Shown here: piece after piece, positions 43,935-53,500 of the stretch
How the letters are laid out: each line of letters opens with the position of its first letter
How positions within the stretch are numbered: the first letter of the stretch is position 1
From: Robertkochia aurantiaca
GTDB taxonomy: Bacteria; Bacteroidota; Bacteroidia; Flavobacteriales; Flavobacteriaceae
DNA: 64,000 nt
Direction of reading: 5' to 3'
Assembly: GCF_020166495.1 (NCBI RefSeq)
Contig: NZ_JAINZS010000004.1
Coordinates: forward strand, 372,001-436,000
The notes under the pieces: generated by a model
The model's input: only the letters and a program-made list of their open reading frames with translations
Told to the model about the DNA's origin: nothing
The model's database searches: none
Translations under genes and position numbers: made by a program

Positions 43935-45253
43935 ATGGGATTCAGGGTCACTTTAATTTGTTTAATTCGCTTTTTATCGAGGGCTTCGACCACAAAGGTC
44001 ACATTATTAAACACGATCTTTTCACCCTTTCTGGGAAAGTTCCGTGCGATCTCCAGCACAAAGCCGGCTATGGTTTCAGATTCTCCCTTATTTTCTTCAA
44101 AAGCTGAGTAATCATCAAGCTTGATCACCCGGTAAAAATCTTTCAGTGCCGTTTTACCTTCAAAAACGAAATTTCGTTCATCGAGCTTGGAAAAGATGAG
44201 GTCTTCAACATCAAACTCGTCGCTGATGTCACCCACGATCTCCTCGATGATATCTTCAAGCGTAACCAGGCCAGACGTTCCTCCGTATTCATCGACCACG
44301 ATGGCCAGGTGATTTTTCATCTCCTGGAACTCCCGCAACAGGTCATCGAGCTTTTTATTTTCAGGCACAAAATAAGGCGGACGCTTTAATGAAACCCAAT
44401 CAAGCGTTTTCCGATCCAGGTAAGGTAACAGGTCTTTTACATAAAGCACTCCTGTGACATGATCCATATTCTCACTGAAAACCGGAACGCGTGAATACCC
44501 GTTCGCAACGACTTCTTCAAGTACTTCAGGGTACTTCATCTCCTCATTAAGGGCAAAAATATCGATACGCGGCCGCATGACCTGCTTCGTATCGGTATTC
44601 CCAAAGGAGACGATCCCTTGCAGGATCTTCTTCTCCTCCTTGGTGGTATCTTCTTCAGAGGTGAGTTCAAGAGCATGTGAAAGCTGATCAACAGAGATAT
44701 TCGCCTTTTGCTTTCCCAGGTGCTCATGAAGGTAAAGCGTCACCGAGCGCATGGGCATGCTGAGCGGATACAAAATCTTATCCAGCACATTCAGCGGGTG
44801 TGCCATCATCAATGAAAACTTGATCTTGTTCCTGCTTGCATATATCTTCGGAAGTATTTCACCGAAAAGCAATATCAATGATGTTGCCACCACTACTTCC
44901 AGTAAGAATCTGAGATCAAAGAAACCGATGGTCATCTGAAGACCTCCAAAGATAAATTCACTCAGGGAACTAAAAAGGAGTACAATGGCAATATTTATAA
45001 AGTTGTTGGCGACCAGGATGGTGGCAAGCAGCTTTTTCGGCTTTTCCAGCAGCCTTGCGATAATATCACCCTTGACTGCATCTGTATTCTTTGACTCGAG
45101 TATATCTGAAGGAGACAGCGAGAAAAGTGCAACCTCGGCACCAGAGACAAGGGCTGAACATCCCAGCAAAATCAAAAGCACGATCAGCTTGAGGACATTA
45201 GCGGTTTCGTAGGACAGAAATAAGGACAATAAACTCGCGGGATCAGGGTCCAA
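43931..45253 (-). CDS. gldE: Gliding-associated CNNM/CBS protein GldE
   Basis: The 440 residues start with TTG (MDPDPASLL). Four membrane helices form a CNNM/DUF21 domain (about 15-190), then two CBS repeats (VMRPRIDIFALNEEM, and VTLEDIIEEIVGDISDEF) and a C-terminal CorC/HlyC domain. This is the architecture of CorC-type divalent cation exporters; GldE is the version that flavobacteria keep next to gldD and that can affect gliding. No in-frame ATG fits better than the TTG. It follows ssb by 26 bases. Confidence 0.93.
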   Translation of the reverse strand: MDPDPASLLSLFLSYETANVLKLIVLLILLGCSALVSGAEVALFSLSPSDILESKNTDAVKGDIIARLLEKPKKLLATILVANNFINIAIVLLFSSLSEFIFGGLQMTIGFFDLRFLLEVVVATSLILLFGEILPKIYASRNKIKFSLMMAHPLNVLDKILYPLSMPMRSVTLYLHEHLGKQKANISVDQLSHALELTSEEDTTKEEKKILQGIVSFGNTDTKQVMRPRIDIFALNEEMKYPEVLEEVVANGYSRVPVFSENMDHVTGVLYVKDLLPYLDRKTLDWVSLKRPPYFVPENKKLDDLLREFQEMKNHLAIVVDEYGGTSGLVTLEDIIEEIVGDISDEFDVEDLIFSKLDERNFVFEGKTALKDFYRVIKLDDYSAFEENKGESETIAGFVLEIARNFPRKGEKIVFNNVTFVVEALDKKRIKQIKVTLNPI

Positions 45254-45279
45254 TAGCGAAATATTTAATTAAACATGTA

Positions 45280-45732
45280 TTAAAATGGTAGATCGTCGTC
45301 GTCTTCAGTTTCCTGTTGCCGTGGTTGTGGAGCCGGTCTTTTCATATCGTTCTGCGCTGACTGATTTCCACTTTGTGCACCTGACTGCGGTGCCGGGTTA
45401 TTCGAGAGAAAGGTAAAATCTGTCACCTGAATCTCTGTAGTATACCGATTGTTTCCATCTTCCCCTTGCCACTGACGTGTCTTGATCCTTCCTTCCACAT
45501 AGATCTTATCACCTTTCTTCAGGTACTTTTCACAAACCTCTGCCGCCTTATTACGCACCACTATATTATGCCATTCGGTATGTGTTACCTTTTCACCGGT
45601 CTGTCTGTTTGTATAGCTTTCATTGGTCGCCAAAGGAAAATTCCCCACACAATTACCGCCATCGAAGTACTTTAGTTTAACATCATCTCCGAGATGGCCG
45701 ATCAACATAACTTTATTCAATGTTCCACTCAT
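45280..45732 (-). CDS. ssb: Single-stranded DNA-binding protein SSB
   Basis: The 150 residues have the OB-fold core (LNKVMLIGHLGDDVKLKYFDGGNCVGNFPLATNES and TEWHNIVVRNKAAEVCEKYLKKGDKIYVEGRIKTRQW), a Gln/Ala/Pro linker and the acidic interaction tip DDDDLPF. It coats single-stranded DNA in replication and repair and recruits partners through the tip. An AAAGGAAAA tract precedes the ATG. It lies between mutY and gldE, in the usual flavobacterial order. Confidence 0.97.
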   Translation of the reverse strand: MSGTLNKVMLIGHLGDDVKLKYFDGGNCVGNFPLATNESYTNRQTGEKVTHTEWHNIVVRNKAAEVCEKYLKKGDKIYVEGRIKTRQWQGEDGNNRYTTEIQVTDFTFLSNNPAPQSGAQSGNQSAQNDMKRPAPQPRQQETEDDDDLPF

Positions 45733-45792
45733 TTTTCCTTTGTTTATTTAACGTTTACAGGTGGTCATAAATGTATTTAAAAATTACTCAAT

Positions 45793-46830
45793 CTAAAAAT
45801 CTAATTCCCTGACAAAATTCGCAACCAGCACAGGCATGGGATACTCGTTGACCTTTTCTCTATCAACCGCCTTTTCAAGGGGAGAGTTGCAGTGTATGAT
45901 CCAGAACCGTGTATGTATATGCTGATGTGATAATTTATGGATCAATGCCTCTTCATGGTAAGGCTCCATAATGAAGTCGTCGTCGGGGAGAATGGAAGAT
46001 TCTCTGATCTTCTCCTGAAGTTCTTCACGCTCTGCCGGACCGGAGGTTTCGATCAGAGGAAACTCATACATGTTTTTCCATATATCGTTACCCGTGCGCT
46101 GTTGCAGGATCACCTTATTATCATACAGGGCTACCAGGTAATTAAAAAAACGACGTTTCACCTTATTCTTTTTGGTCTTCACAGGCAGGTCTGATACCCG
46201 GTCGGTCTGAAAAGCCACACACTCCTTACTCAAAGGACAATTCTCGCAATCGGGATTAGCGGGAACACACTGCAGGGCCCCGAACTCCATGATAGCCTGG
46301 TTATGGGTGGCCGGATCATTCTTGTCGAGCACTTCGGCGGCCTTCCCGGCAAAGAGCTTTTTCCCTGCCGTACTGTTCACAGGAAGATCAATTCCAAAGT
46401 ATCTGGCCAGTACCCGGTAGACATTACCATCTACCACCGCCACAGGTTCGTTATAGCAGAAGGAGGCTATGGCATGCGCCGTGTACTCGCCCACCCCTTT
46501 CAGGCCCTTGAGTCCGGCCGCTGTACCGGGAAAATCCCCGTTCATTTCATGAGAGACCTGTCGAGCCGCATGATGCAGGTTTCTGGCTCTGGAGTAATAC
46601 CCCAACCCCTGCCAAAGCTTAAGCACCTGCTCTTCTTCGGCTTCAGCCAGCGAATGCACATCAGGAAAATGGCTGATAAACCGTTCATAATAAGGCAAAC
46701 CCTGAGCCACACGCGTTTGTTGAAGAATAATTTCAGACAACCATATTTTATAAGGATCAGATGACTGGCGCCATGGTAAATTACGCTTATTATCTGAATA
46801 CCAGTTTTTTATAATTGGTGAAAAAGCCAT
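45793..46830 (-). CDS. mutY: A/G-specific adenine DNA glycosylase MutY
   Basis: I start at 46830 (MAFSPIIKNWYSDNKRNLPWR); the frame opens at 46860. The 345 residues contain the HhH motif LKGVGEYTAHAIASF, the catalytic Asp in VAVVDGNVYRVLARYFG, the 4Fe-4S cysteines CVPANPDCENCPLSKEC (spacing 6, 2, 5) and a C-terminal NUDIX-like domain that recognises 8-oxoguanine. MutY removes adenine opposite 8-oxoG. It is divergent from hup. Confidence 0.96.
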   Translation of the reverse strand: MAFSPIIKNWYSDNKRNLPWRQSSDPYKIWLSEIILQQTRVAQGLPYYERFISHFPDVHSLAEAEEEQVLKLWQGLGYYSRARNLHHAARQVSHEMNGDFPGTAAGLKGLKGVGEYTAHAIASFCYNEPVAVVDGNVYRVLARYFGIDLPVNSTAGKKLFAGKAAEVLDKNDPATHNQAIMEFGALQCVPANPDCENCPLSKECVAFQTDRVSDLPVKTKKNKVKRRFFNYLVALYDNKVILQQRTGNDIWKNMYEFPLIETSGPAEREELQEKIRESSILPDDDFIMEPYHEEALIHKLSHQHIHTRFWIIHCNSPLEKAVDREKVNEYPMPVLVANFVRELDF

Positions 46831-46878
46831 ATATTGGTGTGATTTTAGAACTTGAAGCAACTATATATGGTTAAATTT

Positions 46879-46906
46879 TAATCAATTACAGTTTATAAAT
46901 TGATTA
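46879..46906. repeat. Inverted repeat in the mutY-hup divergent region
   Basis: TAATCAATT (46879-46887) and AATTGATTA (46898-46906) are a perfect 9-bp inverted repeat with a ten-base spacer, just upstream of the hup -7 element. It could be an operator, including for HU itself, or only AT-rich chance. Confidence 0.4.
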
Positions 46907-46915
46907 TTTAATTTA

Positions 46916-46923
46916 TATATTTG
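46916..46923 (+). promoter_or_regulatory. -7 element of hup (TATATTTG)
   Basis: TATATTTG matches the consensus exactly and lies 37 bases before the hup ATG. A TTG at 46900-46902 is too close (13 bases), so the -33 element is uncertain. Confidence 0.55.
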
Positions 46924-46960
46924 CAACCCCTAAATTATAACACTTAAACAAGATACGAAA

Positions 46961-47251
46961 ATGACTAAAGCAGACCTTGTAGCTAAGATTTCAGAAAAGC
47001 TTGGTATGGAAAAAGGAGATGTACAGGCAACTGTTGAATCTTTTATGGAAGAAGTGAAGAATTCACTTGAGAGTGGCGACAATGTTTACCTGAGAGGTTT
47101 TGGAAGTTTCATCATCAAAACCAGAGCAGAGAAAACAGGCCGTAACATCTCTAAGAATACTACTATTAAGATTCCTGCTCACAATATCCCGGCATTTAAA
47201 CCTGCCAAGGTATTTGTAGAGGGCGTTAAGACCAGTGTAGAAGTTAAGTAG
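46961..47251 (+). CDS. hup: HU/IHF-family DNA-binding protein
   Basis: The 96 residues have the HU fold: TKADLVAKISEKLG and MEEVKNSLESGDNVYLRGFGSFIIKTRAEKTGRNISKNTTIKIPAHNIPAFKP, with the DNA-intercalating beta arm and its proline. HU proteins bend and compact DNA as dimers. The gene is divergent from mutY and 25 bases before a tiny ribosomal-protein-like gene with which it is probably co-transcribed. Confidence 0.96.
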   Translation: MTKADLVAKISEKLGMEKGDVQATVESFMEEVKNSLESGDNVYLRGFGSFIIKTRAEKTGRNISKNTTIKIPAHNIPAFKPAKVFVEGVKTSVEVK

Positions 47252-47276
47252 ATTTATTAATAAAAATTGATTTTAA

Positions 47277-47366
47277 ATGCCTAGTGGTAAAAAAAGAAAA
47301 AGACATAAGGTAGCAACGCACAAGCGCAAGAAGCGCAGACGAGCTAACCGCCACAAGAAAAAGTAG
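47277..47366 (+). CDS. 29-residue AURKAIP1/COX24 (DUF1713)-type basic ribosomal protein
   Basis: An ATG at 47277 opens 29 codons to a TAG at 47364-47366: MPSGKKRKRHKVATHKRKK, then RRRANRHKKK. More than half the residues are Lys or Arg. It matches the AURKAIP1/COX24 domain proteins kept in Bacteroidota between hup and rng. The mitochondrial relative is ribosomal protein mS38 and the mycobacterial one bS22, both in the small subunit near the decoding region. A small-subunit role here is inferred. The stop codon sits inside the stem of the terminator that follows. Confidence 0.85.
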   Translation: MPSGKKRKRHKVATHKRKKRRRANRHKKK

Positions 47367-47408
47367 TTAGACAACTACTTTTTCTTTTTTGGCCCTTTTG
47401 GGCCTTTT
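47358..47408 (+). terminator. Tandem terminators after the 29-codon gene
   Basis: The first stem is a perfect 11 bp (47358-47368 with 47373-47383, AGAC loop), then C and six T residues. A second GGCCC/GGGCC stem with a TTTT loop (47391-47404) and TTTT follows at once. The left arm of the first stem includes the last two Lys codons and the stop codon of the small gene. Confidence 0.88.
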
Positions 47409-47531
47409 ATCGTTCTTTGAAATAGGGATATAGCTAAGTATATCCTGCCGGGGTTAATAACCAATAAACCTGTCAAAAAAACCATGATGCGCCCTTTATC
47501 AGGTCGTATCCAACTATTGTTTAATCCATCA

Positions 47532-47557
47532 GCCAATTTTCCTGAGGGAAAACTGGC
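47532..47557 (+). promoter_or_regulatory. Leader hairpin upstream of rng start
   Basis: Arms 47532-47542 and 47547-47557 pair over 11 bases with one mismatch around a TGAG loop. The hairpin ends 19 bases before the preferred GTG start of rng. Ribonuclease E mRNA is autoregulated through 5' hairpins in E. coli, so this is a candidate self-cleavage or translation-control site. Confidence 0.5.
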
Positions 47558-47576
47558 AGATATAAATTCATTCAGA

Positions 47577-49121
47577 GTGAATAAAGAATTAATCGTAAGA
47601 TCTGGTTCCTCTGACGTTGATTTTGCCATATTAAAGGATGGAAAGCTTATTGAATTGCATAAGGAAGAAGACAGCAATGATTTTTCTGTAGGCGATATCA
47701 TGCTTGCAAAAATCAGAAAGCCCGTCTCAGGACTGAATGCCGCTTTTGTGAACGTCGGTTATGAAAAAGATGCATTTCTGCATTATCATGACCTGGGTCC
47801 GCAACTGTCTACCCTACTAAAATTCGTTAAGCGTGTAAGCACAGGTAAACTAAAAGATTTCTCTTTAAAAAACTTCCCATTTGAAAAAGATATAGACAAA
47901 AATGGGGTCATCAACGATGTGTTGAAGGCCAACCAGTCTATATTAGTGCAAATTGTAAAGGAGCCAATCTCAACCAAAGGTCCCAGAATCAGTTCTGAGC
48001 TATCGATAGCCGGACGATTTCTGGTGCTGGTACCATTTTCTGACCGCATTTCGGTTTCACAGAAAATCGAAAGCAAAGAAGAAAAAGACCGGTTAAAAAG
48101 GCTTGTAATGAGCATCAAACCGAAAGGTTTTGGTGTTATCGTTCGTACAGTTGCCGAAGGCAAAAAAGTCGCCGAACTAGACAAAGACTTGAACAACTTG
48201 CTGAGCAAATGGACAGCATTGTGCAAAAAAATTTACAAGGGCTCTTATCCCTCTAAAGTACTCAGTGAACTAAACCGAGCCGCATCTATTTTAAGAGATG
48301 TATTTAACGACGAGTTCTCGGGGATTTATGTTGACGATGAGACCCTGTATTATCAAATCAAGGATTATTTGCAGCAAATAGCACCAGACAAAGAATCCAT
48401 TGTTAAACTGTATGATTCTAACGTACCCATATTCGAGAAATACGGAGTAGAACGTCAGATAAAAACCTCATTCGGAAGAACAGTTTCAACCAGTAAGGGA
48501 GCCTACCTGGTCATCGAACACACCGAAGCGCTTCACGTTATAGACGTGAACTCGGGTAATCGATCGAACAAAGCTAAAACTCAGGAACAGACAGCTCTCG
48601 AAGTGAACCTGATCGCAGCCACCGAGGTAGCAAGACAACTCAGACTCAGAGATATGGGAGGCATCATCGTTGTAGATTTTATCGATATGTCTTCTGCTGA
48701 TAACCGCAGAAAACTATACGATCACCTCCGCAACGAAATGAAAGATGACCGAGCCAAACATAAAATATTACCACCCTCTAAGTTTGGACTCATACAGATC
48801 ACCAGACAACGCGTAAGACCGGAAATGAGCATCAAAACGCGGGAAGAAAATCCCAACGGCTCAGGGGAGATAGAAGCTCCCATTGTACTGATCAACAAGA
48901 TCACCGCAGATCTGGAACGTATTGTTTCAAATAAAGGGCATAAGAACGGTATAGTGCTTAATACGCACCCGTTTATCGCCGCATATATTACCAAAGGATT
49001 TCCATCCGTGCGTTCTAAATGGTTTTTAGAACACAAAAAATGGGTAAAAGTTTTACCAAGAGATGCTTACACATATTTAGAATACCGTTTTAAAGACAAA
49101 GACGGAAAAGTATTAAAATAA
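47577..49121 (+). CDS. rng: Ribonuclease E/G
   Basis: The frame is open from an ATG at 47484, but the conserved protein begins VNKELIVRSGSSDVDFAILKDG, so I take the GTG at 47577 (514 residues, the usual Rng length). An S1 domain lies at about 37-130 and the DNase I-like catalytic centre shows LHVIDVNSGNRSNK and GGIIVVDFIDMSS with the metal-binding Asp residues. It cleaves single-stranded RNA in rRNA maturation and mRNA decay. The long disordered scaffold of E. coli RNase E is absent. A strong terminator follows. Confidence 0.94.
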   Translation: MNKELIVRSGSSDVDFAILKDGKLIELHKEEDSNDFSVGDIMLAKIRKPVSGLNAAFVNVGYEKDAFLHYHDLGPQLSTLLKFVKRVSTGKLKDFSLKNFPFEKDIDKNGVINDVLKANQSILVQIVKEPISTKGPRISSELSIAGRFLVLVPFSDRISVSQKIESKEEKDRLKRLVMSIKPKGFGVIVRTVAEGKKVAELDKDLNNLLSKWTALCKKIYKGSYPSKVLSELNRAASILRDVFNDEFSGIYVDDETLYYQIKDYLQQIAPDKESIVKLYDSNVPIFEKYGVERQIKTSFGRTVSTSKGAYLVIEHTEALHVIDVNSGNRSNKAKTQEQTALEVNLIAATEVARQLRLRDMGGIIVVDFIDMSSADNRRKLYDHLRNEMKDDRAKHKILPPSKFGLIQITRQRVRPEMSIKTREENPNGSGEIEAPIVLINKITADLERIVSNKGHKNGIVLNTHPFIAAYITKGFPSVRSKWFLEHKKWVKVLPRDAYTYLEYRFKDKDGKVLK

Positions 49122-49151
49122 AAAAACCACGCCAGTCGGCGTGGTTTTTTT
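49121..49151. terminator. Bidirectional terminator between rng and susD
   Basis: A perfect 9-bp stem (49125-49133 with 49138-49146) with an AGTC loop has A residues on the left and T residues on the right. It can end both rng (plus) and the long susD-side operon (minus). Confidence 0.92.
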
Positions 49152-49167
49152 GTTTATAGTCATTTCA

Positions 49168-50505
49168 TTATTCAGTGGCATAGCCCGGATTCTGAACCAG
49201 TGCAGGATGTGTCTGCAACTCGTTACGTGGAATGGGAAGAATCTTTCTGAAATCTTCTGTAAGACCAAGAACTTCACCGGTCAGGTCGTAACGTACCAGG
49301 TCAAAGAAACGGTGACCTTCAAAATTCAGTTCAGCACGTCTTTCCTGCTGCATAGCAGCGATGTAATCATCCATGGTAGCAAATACTCCAAGAGGTAACA
49401 ATCCGGCTCTTTCTCTGAGCACATTCAGATCATCTGTACCAGCGTTAGGATCATTCGAGCTCATAACCGCAGCTTCTGAACGAATGAGATACATCTCAGC
49501 CAAACGCAACACCTTAGCGTTGTTAGCGTTGGTATTGTCAAGATATTTAGCCGTACGGTCACGACTTCTGTCAACGACGAAAAGATCGGCACGTGCATCA
49601 CCTTCCTCGAAGGAAACAAGAAGATCAGGGTCTACATTATACTCATCTCTACGAATGGTGTAGGTATTGAAATCACTCTGATCCTGGTCGTTGAACTCAA
49701 GATCGAAGATCGACTCAGAGGTCACATCGGTAGTGAAATAAACATCAGCTACATCGGGAACAAGGCTGAAAGGCCCCTCGGTAATCACCCTGTTGGCATC
49801 TGCGAAAGCCGCCTGGTAATCCATACGATAAAGGTTCACCCTTGCGCGCAGAGCCAGTGCTGCCCAGTAATTCATTCTTTCCTGGTCATCAAAGCCTTCC
49901 AGGAGCGAAATGGCCGTATTCAGATCTGTAAGGATCTGATTGTAGGTATCACTCACATTACTGCGCTCAAGGTTTGGTATCTGGTTAAAATCATTGTCAG
50001 GAATGGGTTCCAGCAACAATGGCAATCCGAACTGAGAAGTGGTATCATAAAACTCTCCGAAAGAACGCAGCAGGTCAAAATAAACCAGCGCTCTTACGGC
50101 ATGAGCCTCCCCGTAGATCAGATCTCTGTCGAGAGCCGGATCATCTATATTATCGACACCATCGATCAGAAGGTTAGCCGAATTGATCACACGGTACATT
50201 TGCACCCATGCATCGGTTACCCAAAGGTTGGTGATCGGCACAGCTTGCTGATCGAACTCCAATTGAGAATCGTAGAATCCCTGAAAAACAGAATTATCTG
50301 CATACAGGTCGTTATTCAAGACGAATTCGGCCCCGTAATAGGCTATACTCTGCATTGAGGAGTAAGCTCCAAGCATGATCCCTTCAGCTGAAGCTGCATC
50401 TACCAGGGCATTATTGGCATCTAATGATGTCTGCGGTTCGGGCTCCAGCACGTCGCATGAAGCCAGCGAAATTAATCCTAAGACAGTTACTAATATTTTC
50501 TTCAT
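49168..50505 (-). CDS. SusD/RagB-family outer-membrane nutrient-binding lipoprotein
   Basis: The 445 residues have a lipobox (GLISLASCDVLEPEPQ) and SusD signatures: YGEAHAVRALVYFDLLRSFG, the TPR-like helices around NYWAALALRARVNLY, and the C-terminal RRAELNFEGHRFFDLVRY with a final HPALVQNPGY. SusD proteins cap a SusC barrel at the cell surface and capture glycans, peptides or other ligands. It follows susC by 15 bases. Its gene neighbours are amine-catabolism genes rather than glycosidases, which hints at a nitrogenous ligand. Confidence 0.95.
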   Translation of the reverse strand: MKKILVTVLGLISLASCDVLEPEPQTSLDANNALVDAASAEGIMLGAYSSMQSIAYYGAEFVLNNDLYADNSVFQGFYDSQLEFDQQAVPITNLWVTDAWVQMYRVINSANLLIDGVDNIDDPALDRDLIYGEAHAVRALVYFDLLRSFGEFYDTTSQFGLPLLLEPIPDNDFNQIPNLERSNVSDTYNQILTDLNTAISLLEGFDDQERMNYWAALALRARVNLYRMDYQAAFADANRVITEGPFSLVPDVADVYFTTDVTSESIFDLEFNDQDQSDFNTYTIRRDEYNVDPDLLVSFEEGDARADLFVVDRSRDRTAKYLDNTNANNAKVLRLAEMYLIRSEAAVMSSNDPNAGTDDLNVLRERAGLLPLGVFATMDDYIAAMQQERRAELNFEGHRFFDLVRYDLTGEVLGLTEDFRKILPIPRNELQTHPALVQNPGYATE

Positions 50506-50520
50506 GATATGTTATTCTTT

Positions 50521-53500
50521 TTATAGTCCAATGTTAAATCCAAGGCTCAAACTCTGCGACTGTGGCAGGGTTCCGAAGTCTGATCCGGCAACCAGTGGGT
50601 TTCTGGCATTCTGGTTAACTTCAGGATCAAAACCTGTGTAATTCGTAAGGGTCCAGAGATTCTGCCCCTGCAGGTAAATACGCAGACTTCTGAGTCCAAC
50701 GCTTTCAATCACCTCCGGCTTAAAGTTGTAACCGAAATTGATCGTTTTCAAACGAAGGAAAGATCCGTCTTCCAACCATCGTGAAGAGTATTCTCTCCAG
50801 TTGATTCTTTCCAGGGAAGCTCGAGGGATGTCTGTAACATCACCAGGCTCTCTCCAACGATCTTCAACCCCGGTATAGTTATTACCATCAGGTAACGGGA
50901 AACCTGGTCCGATACGGCTCCAACCAAGGTTTTCATAGGTCGCCCGGCTATGGTTAAAGATATCATTTCCTACTGTAAACTGGAAGAACAGGTTCAGGTC
51001 AAATCCTTTATAGCTTAAGTTGTTATTCCACCCTCCGAAAAAGTCAGGCTGGGCATTACCAACGATCTGACGGTCTCCCGAGTTGATTGAACCGTCTCCG
51101 TTCAGGTCGTCCCAGATGATATTACCTGTCTGAGGATCCACCCCATCCTGATCGATAAGGAAGAAGGTACCTATAGGCTGTCCTTCAGCAAGAATGTGTG
51201 AATCGTTCAACACCTGGCGGTCAACAGCCAGTTTTTTCACTTCGTTCTCAATGAATGAAATGTTGAATGAAGAATTCCAGGAGAACTCACCATTTAAGAT
51301 AGCACCTCTCAGAGCCATCTCAAGTCCGCGGTTTTCAACCTCTCCGATATTATCCAATACACTAGGGAATCCTGAGATACCGGGAATCAGTCTGCTCAGC
51401 AGCAGGTCGTCGGTGTTCTTGATAAAGTAATCAGCAGTAAAGCTTACCCTGTTATTGAACAAGCCAAGATCAAGACCTACGTCAAACTGGCTGGTGCTCT
51501 CCCAGCTCAGATTCGCATTGCTCAGCTGAGTAGGAACAAGGGCAGGTGTCTGACGGTATGCACCAATCCCGAACAATCCTCTGGAAGCAAAGTTCCCGAT
51601 TCCGTCCTGGTTACCGGTAAGACCATAACTCACACGGAATTTCAGGTTAGAAACCGCGTCTACATCTTCCATGAATTTTTCGTTGCTCACTCTCCAGGCC
51701 AAAGATCCTGAAGGGAAGAAACCGAATTGGTTATTCTCACCGAAACGCGATGAACCATCGGCACGACCTGTAAGTGTTAGCAGGTAACGATCTGCGTAGC
51801 TATAGTTAAAACGGGCGTAATAAGAGGCCAGCCCCCACTCTGTACCGCTGGTAGAACCGGCAGTCACCTGAGACGCAACAGAAAGCTTTGTGAACTGATC
51901 ACTTGGGAAGCCCTGAGCTGAGATAGAAGCAAAGTCTCTTGCTGAAGCCTGGTATGAAGCACCCACCACCCCGTTGAAGGTATGGTTCTTTCCAAAGGTG
52001 GTATCGTAGCTAAAGTAATTCTCTGTGATCCAGGTAAAATCCTGGGTTGAACCGTAGAAACCAAAACCATTGGCGTTGGCATTACGCGATTCTCTTGAAA
52101 TTATCGGGGTATAAGCTTCATCGCTCAGACTTGTATAGTCGACAGACCATGATGATCTGAACTTAAGCCCTTCTGCCAGGGTGATCTCGGCGAAAATTGA
52201 CCCAAGACCCCTTACAGTATTGGTGAATCGGCTATATTCGTTAGCGATCAATACCGGGTTATCAAGCATCCACCAACCGAAATAGTTGAATGGATCGGCA
52301 TAACTTCCGTCTTCCTCATAAACCGGCATCAATGGATCAGCTGCCAGCGTATTAATTACGACCCCATAAAGCGAGTTATCATTGATAGTTCTGTCCTGAA
52401 CAGTTTTGTTCACATTCAGACTTGAACCGAATTTCAACCATTCATTCGCCTGAACATCAAGATTGATACGTCCGCTGATACGCTCAAAACCTGTTCCGAT
52501 CTGTGTACCTTCCTGGTTAAAGTAAGCGATTGAAGAGTAATATTTGATCTTCTCATTACCTCCTGAAATTCCAAGGTCATGACTTTGAATTGGTGCCGTT
52601 CTGAAGATGGCATCATACCAGTCTGTGTTTTGCAGGTTTGGATCATTAGGATCGTATCCCCAAAGATCACTCACATAATTTTCAGGGTAATTAGTACCCA
52701 GGTCACGGTTATCCTGTTGGGCGGCCTCGTTCATCAGGTTAAGGAACTCACTGGAGCTCTGCATCTCGATCACATTGGTAGGCTCCTGGAAACCGTAATA
52801 AGTATTGAAATCGATCTTAGGCGCACCTTCACGACCTCTTTTAGTAGTGATAAGCACCACCCCGTTAGCACCTCTTGAACCATAGATAGCGGTAGCAGAT
52901 GCATCTTTCAGGATCTCGATCGAAGCAATATCGGCCGGGTTAATATCTGCCATAGAGTTGGTTCGCTGCCCTCCTGAGAATAGCCCGGAAAGATCTTCTG
53001 AGATCATGGGGATACCATCTACTACGTAAAGTGGTTCACTACTTGCTGTAAGCGAGGTGTTACCACGAATGTTGATGCTGATACCTGCACCGGGAGTTCC
53101 TGAAGGCGTACTAACAAACACCCCGGAAGCTCTTCCCTGAATGGCATTGTCAACACTTGCCACCGGCAGGCGAGCGATCTCATCTCCATCAACACTGGAA
53201 ACCGCACCGGTCAGGTCACTCTTTTTCTGAGTACCATACCCCACGACGACCACTTCTTCGAGTGACTGGGAGTCGAGTTCCAACTGCACGTTGATCACCT
53301 CTTTATTTCCCACGTTCCTTTCGGTGGTCTTCATTCCCACATAAGAAAAAACGAGCACATCTTCTGCCTCTGCGGCAATGGTGTAATTCCCGTCAAAATC
53401 TGTTTGTGTTCCGGTAGTCGTTCCCTTGATCATGATGTTTGCTCCCGGCAGGGGCAAGCCATCCATATCAGTAACTTTTCCAGAGACGTTCTGCCCGATT

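Noticed and set aside
47484-47576. Upstream ATG start of rng giving 31 extra residues
   Set aside because: The extra segment does not look like the conserved RNase E/G N-terminus, which begins right after the GTG, and it would put a strong hairpin inside the coding region.
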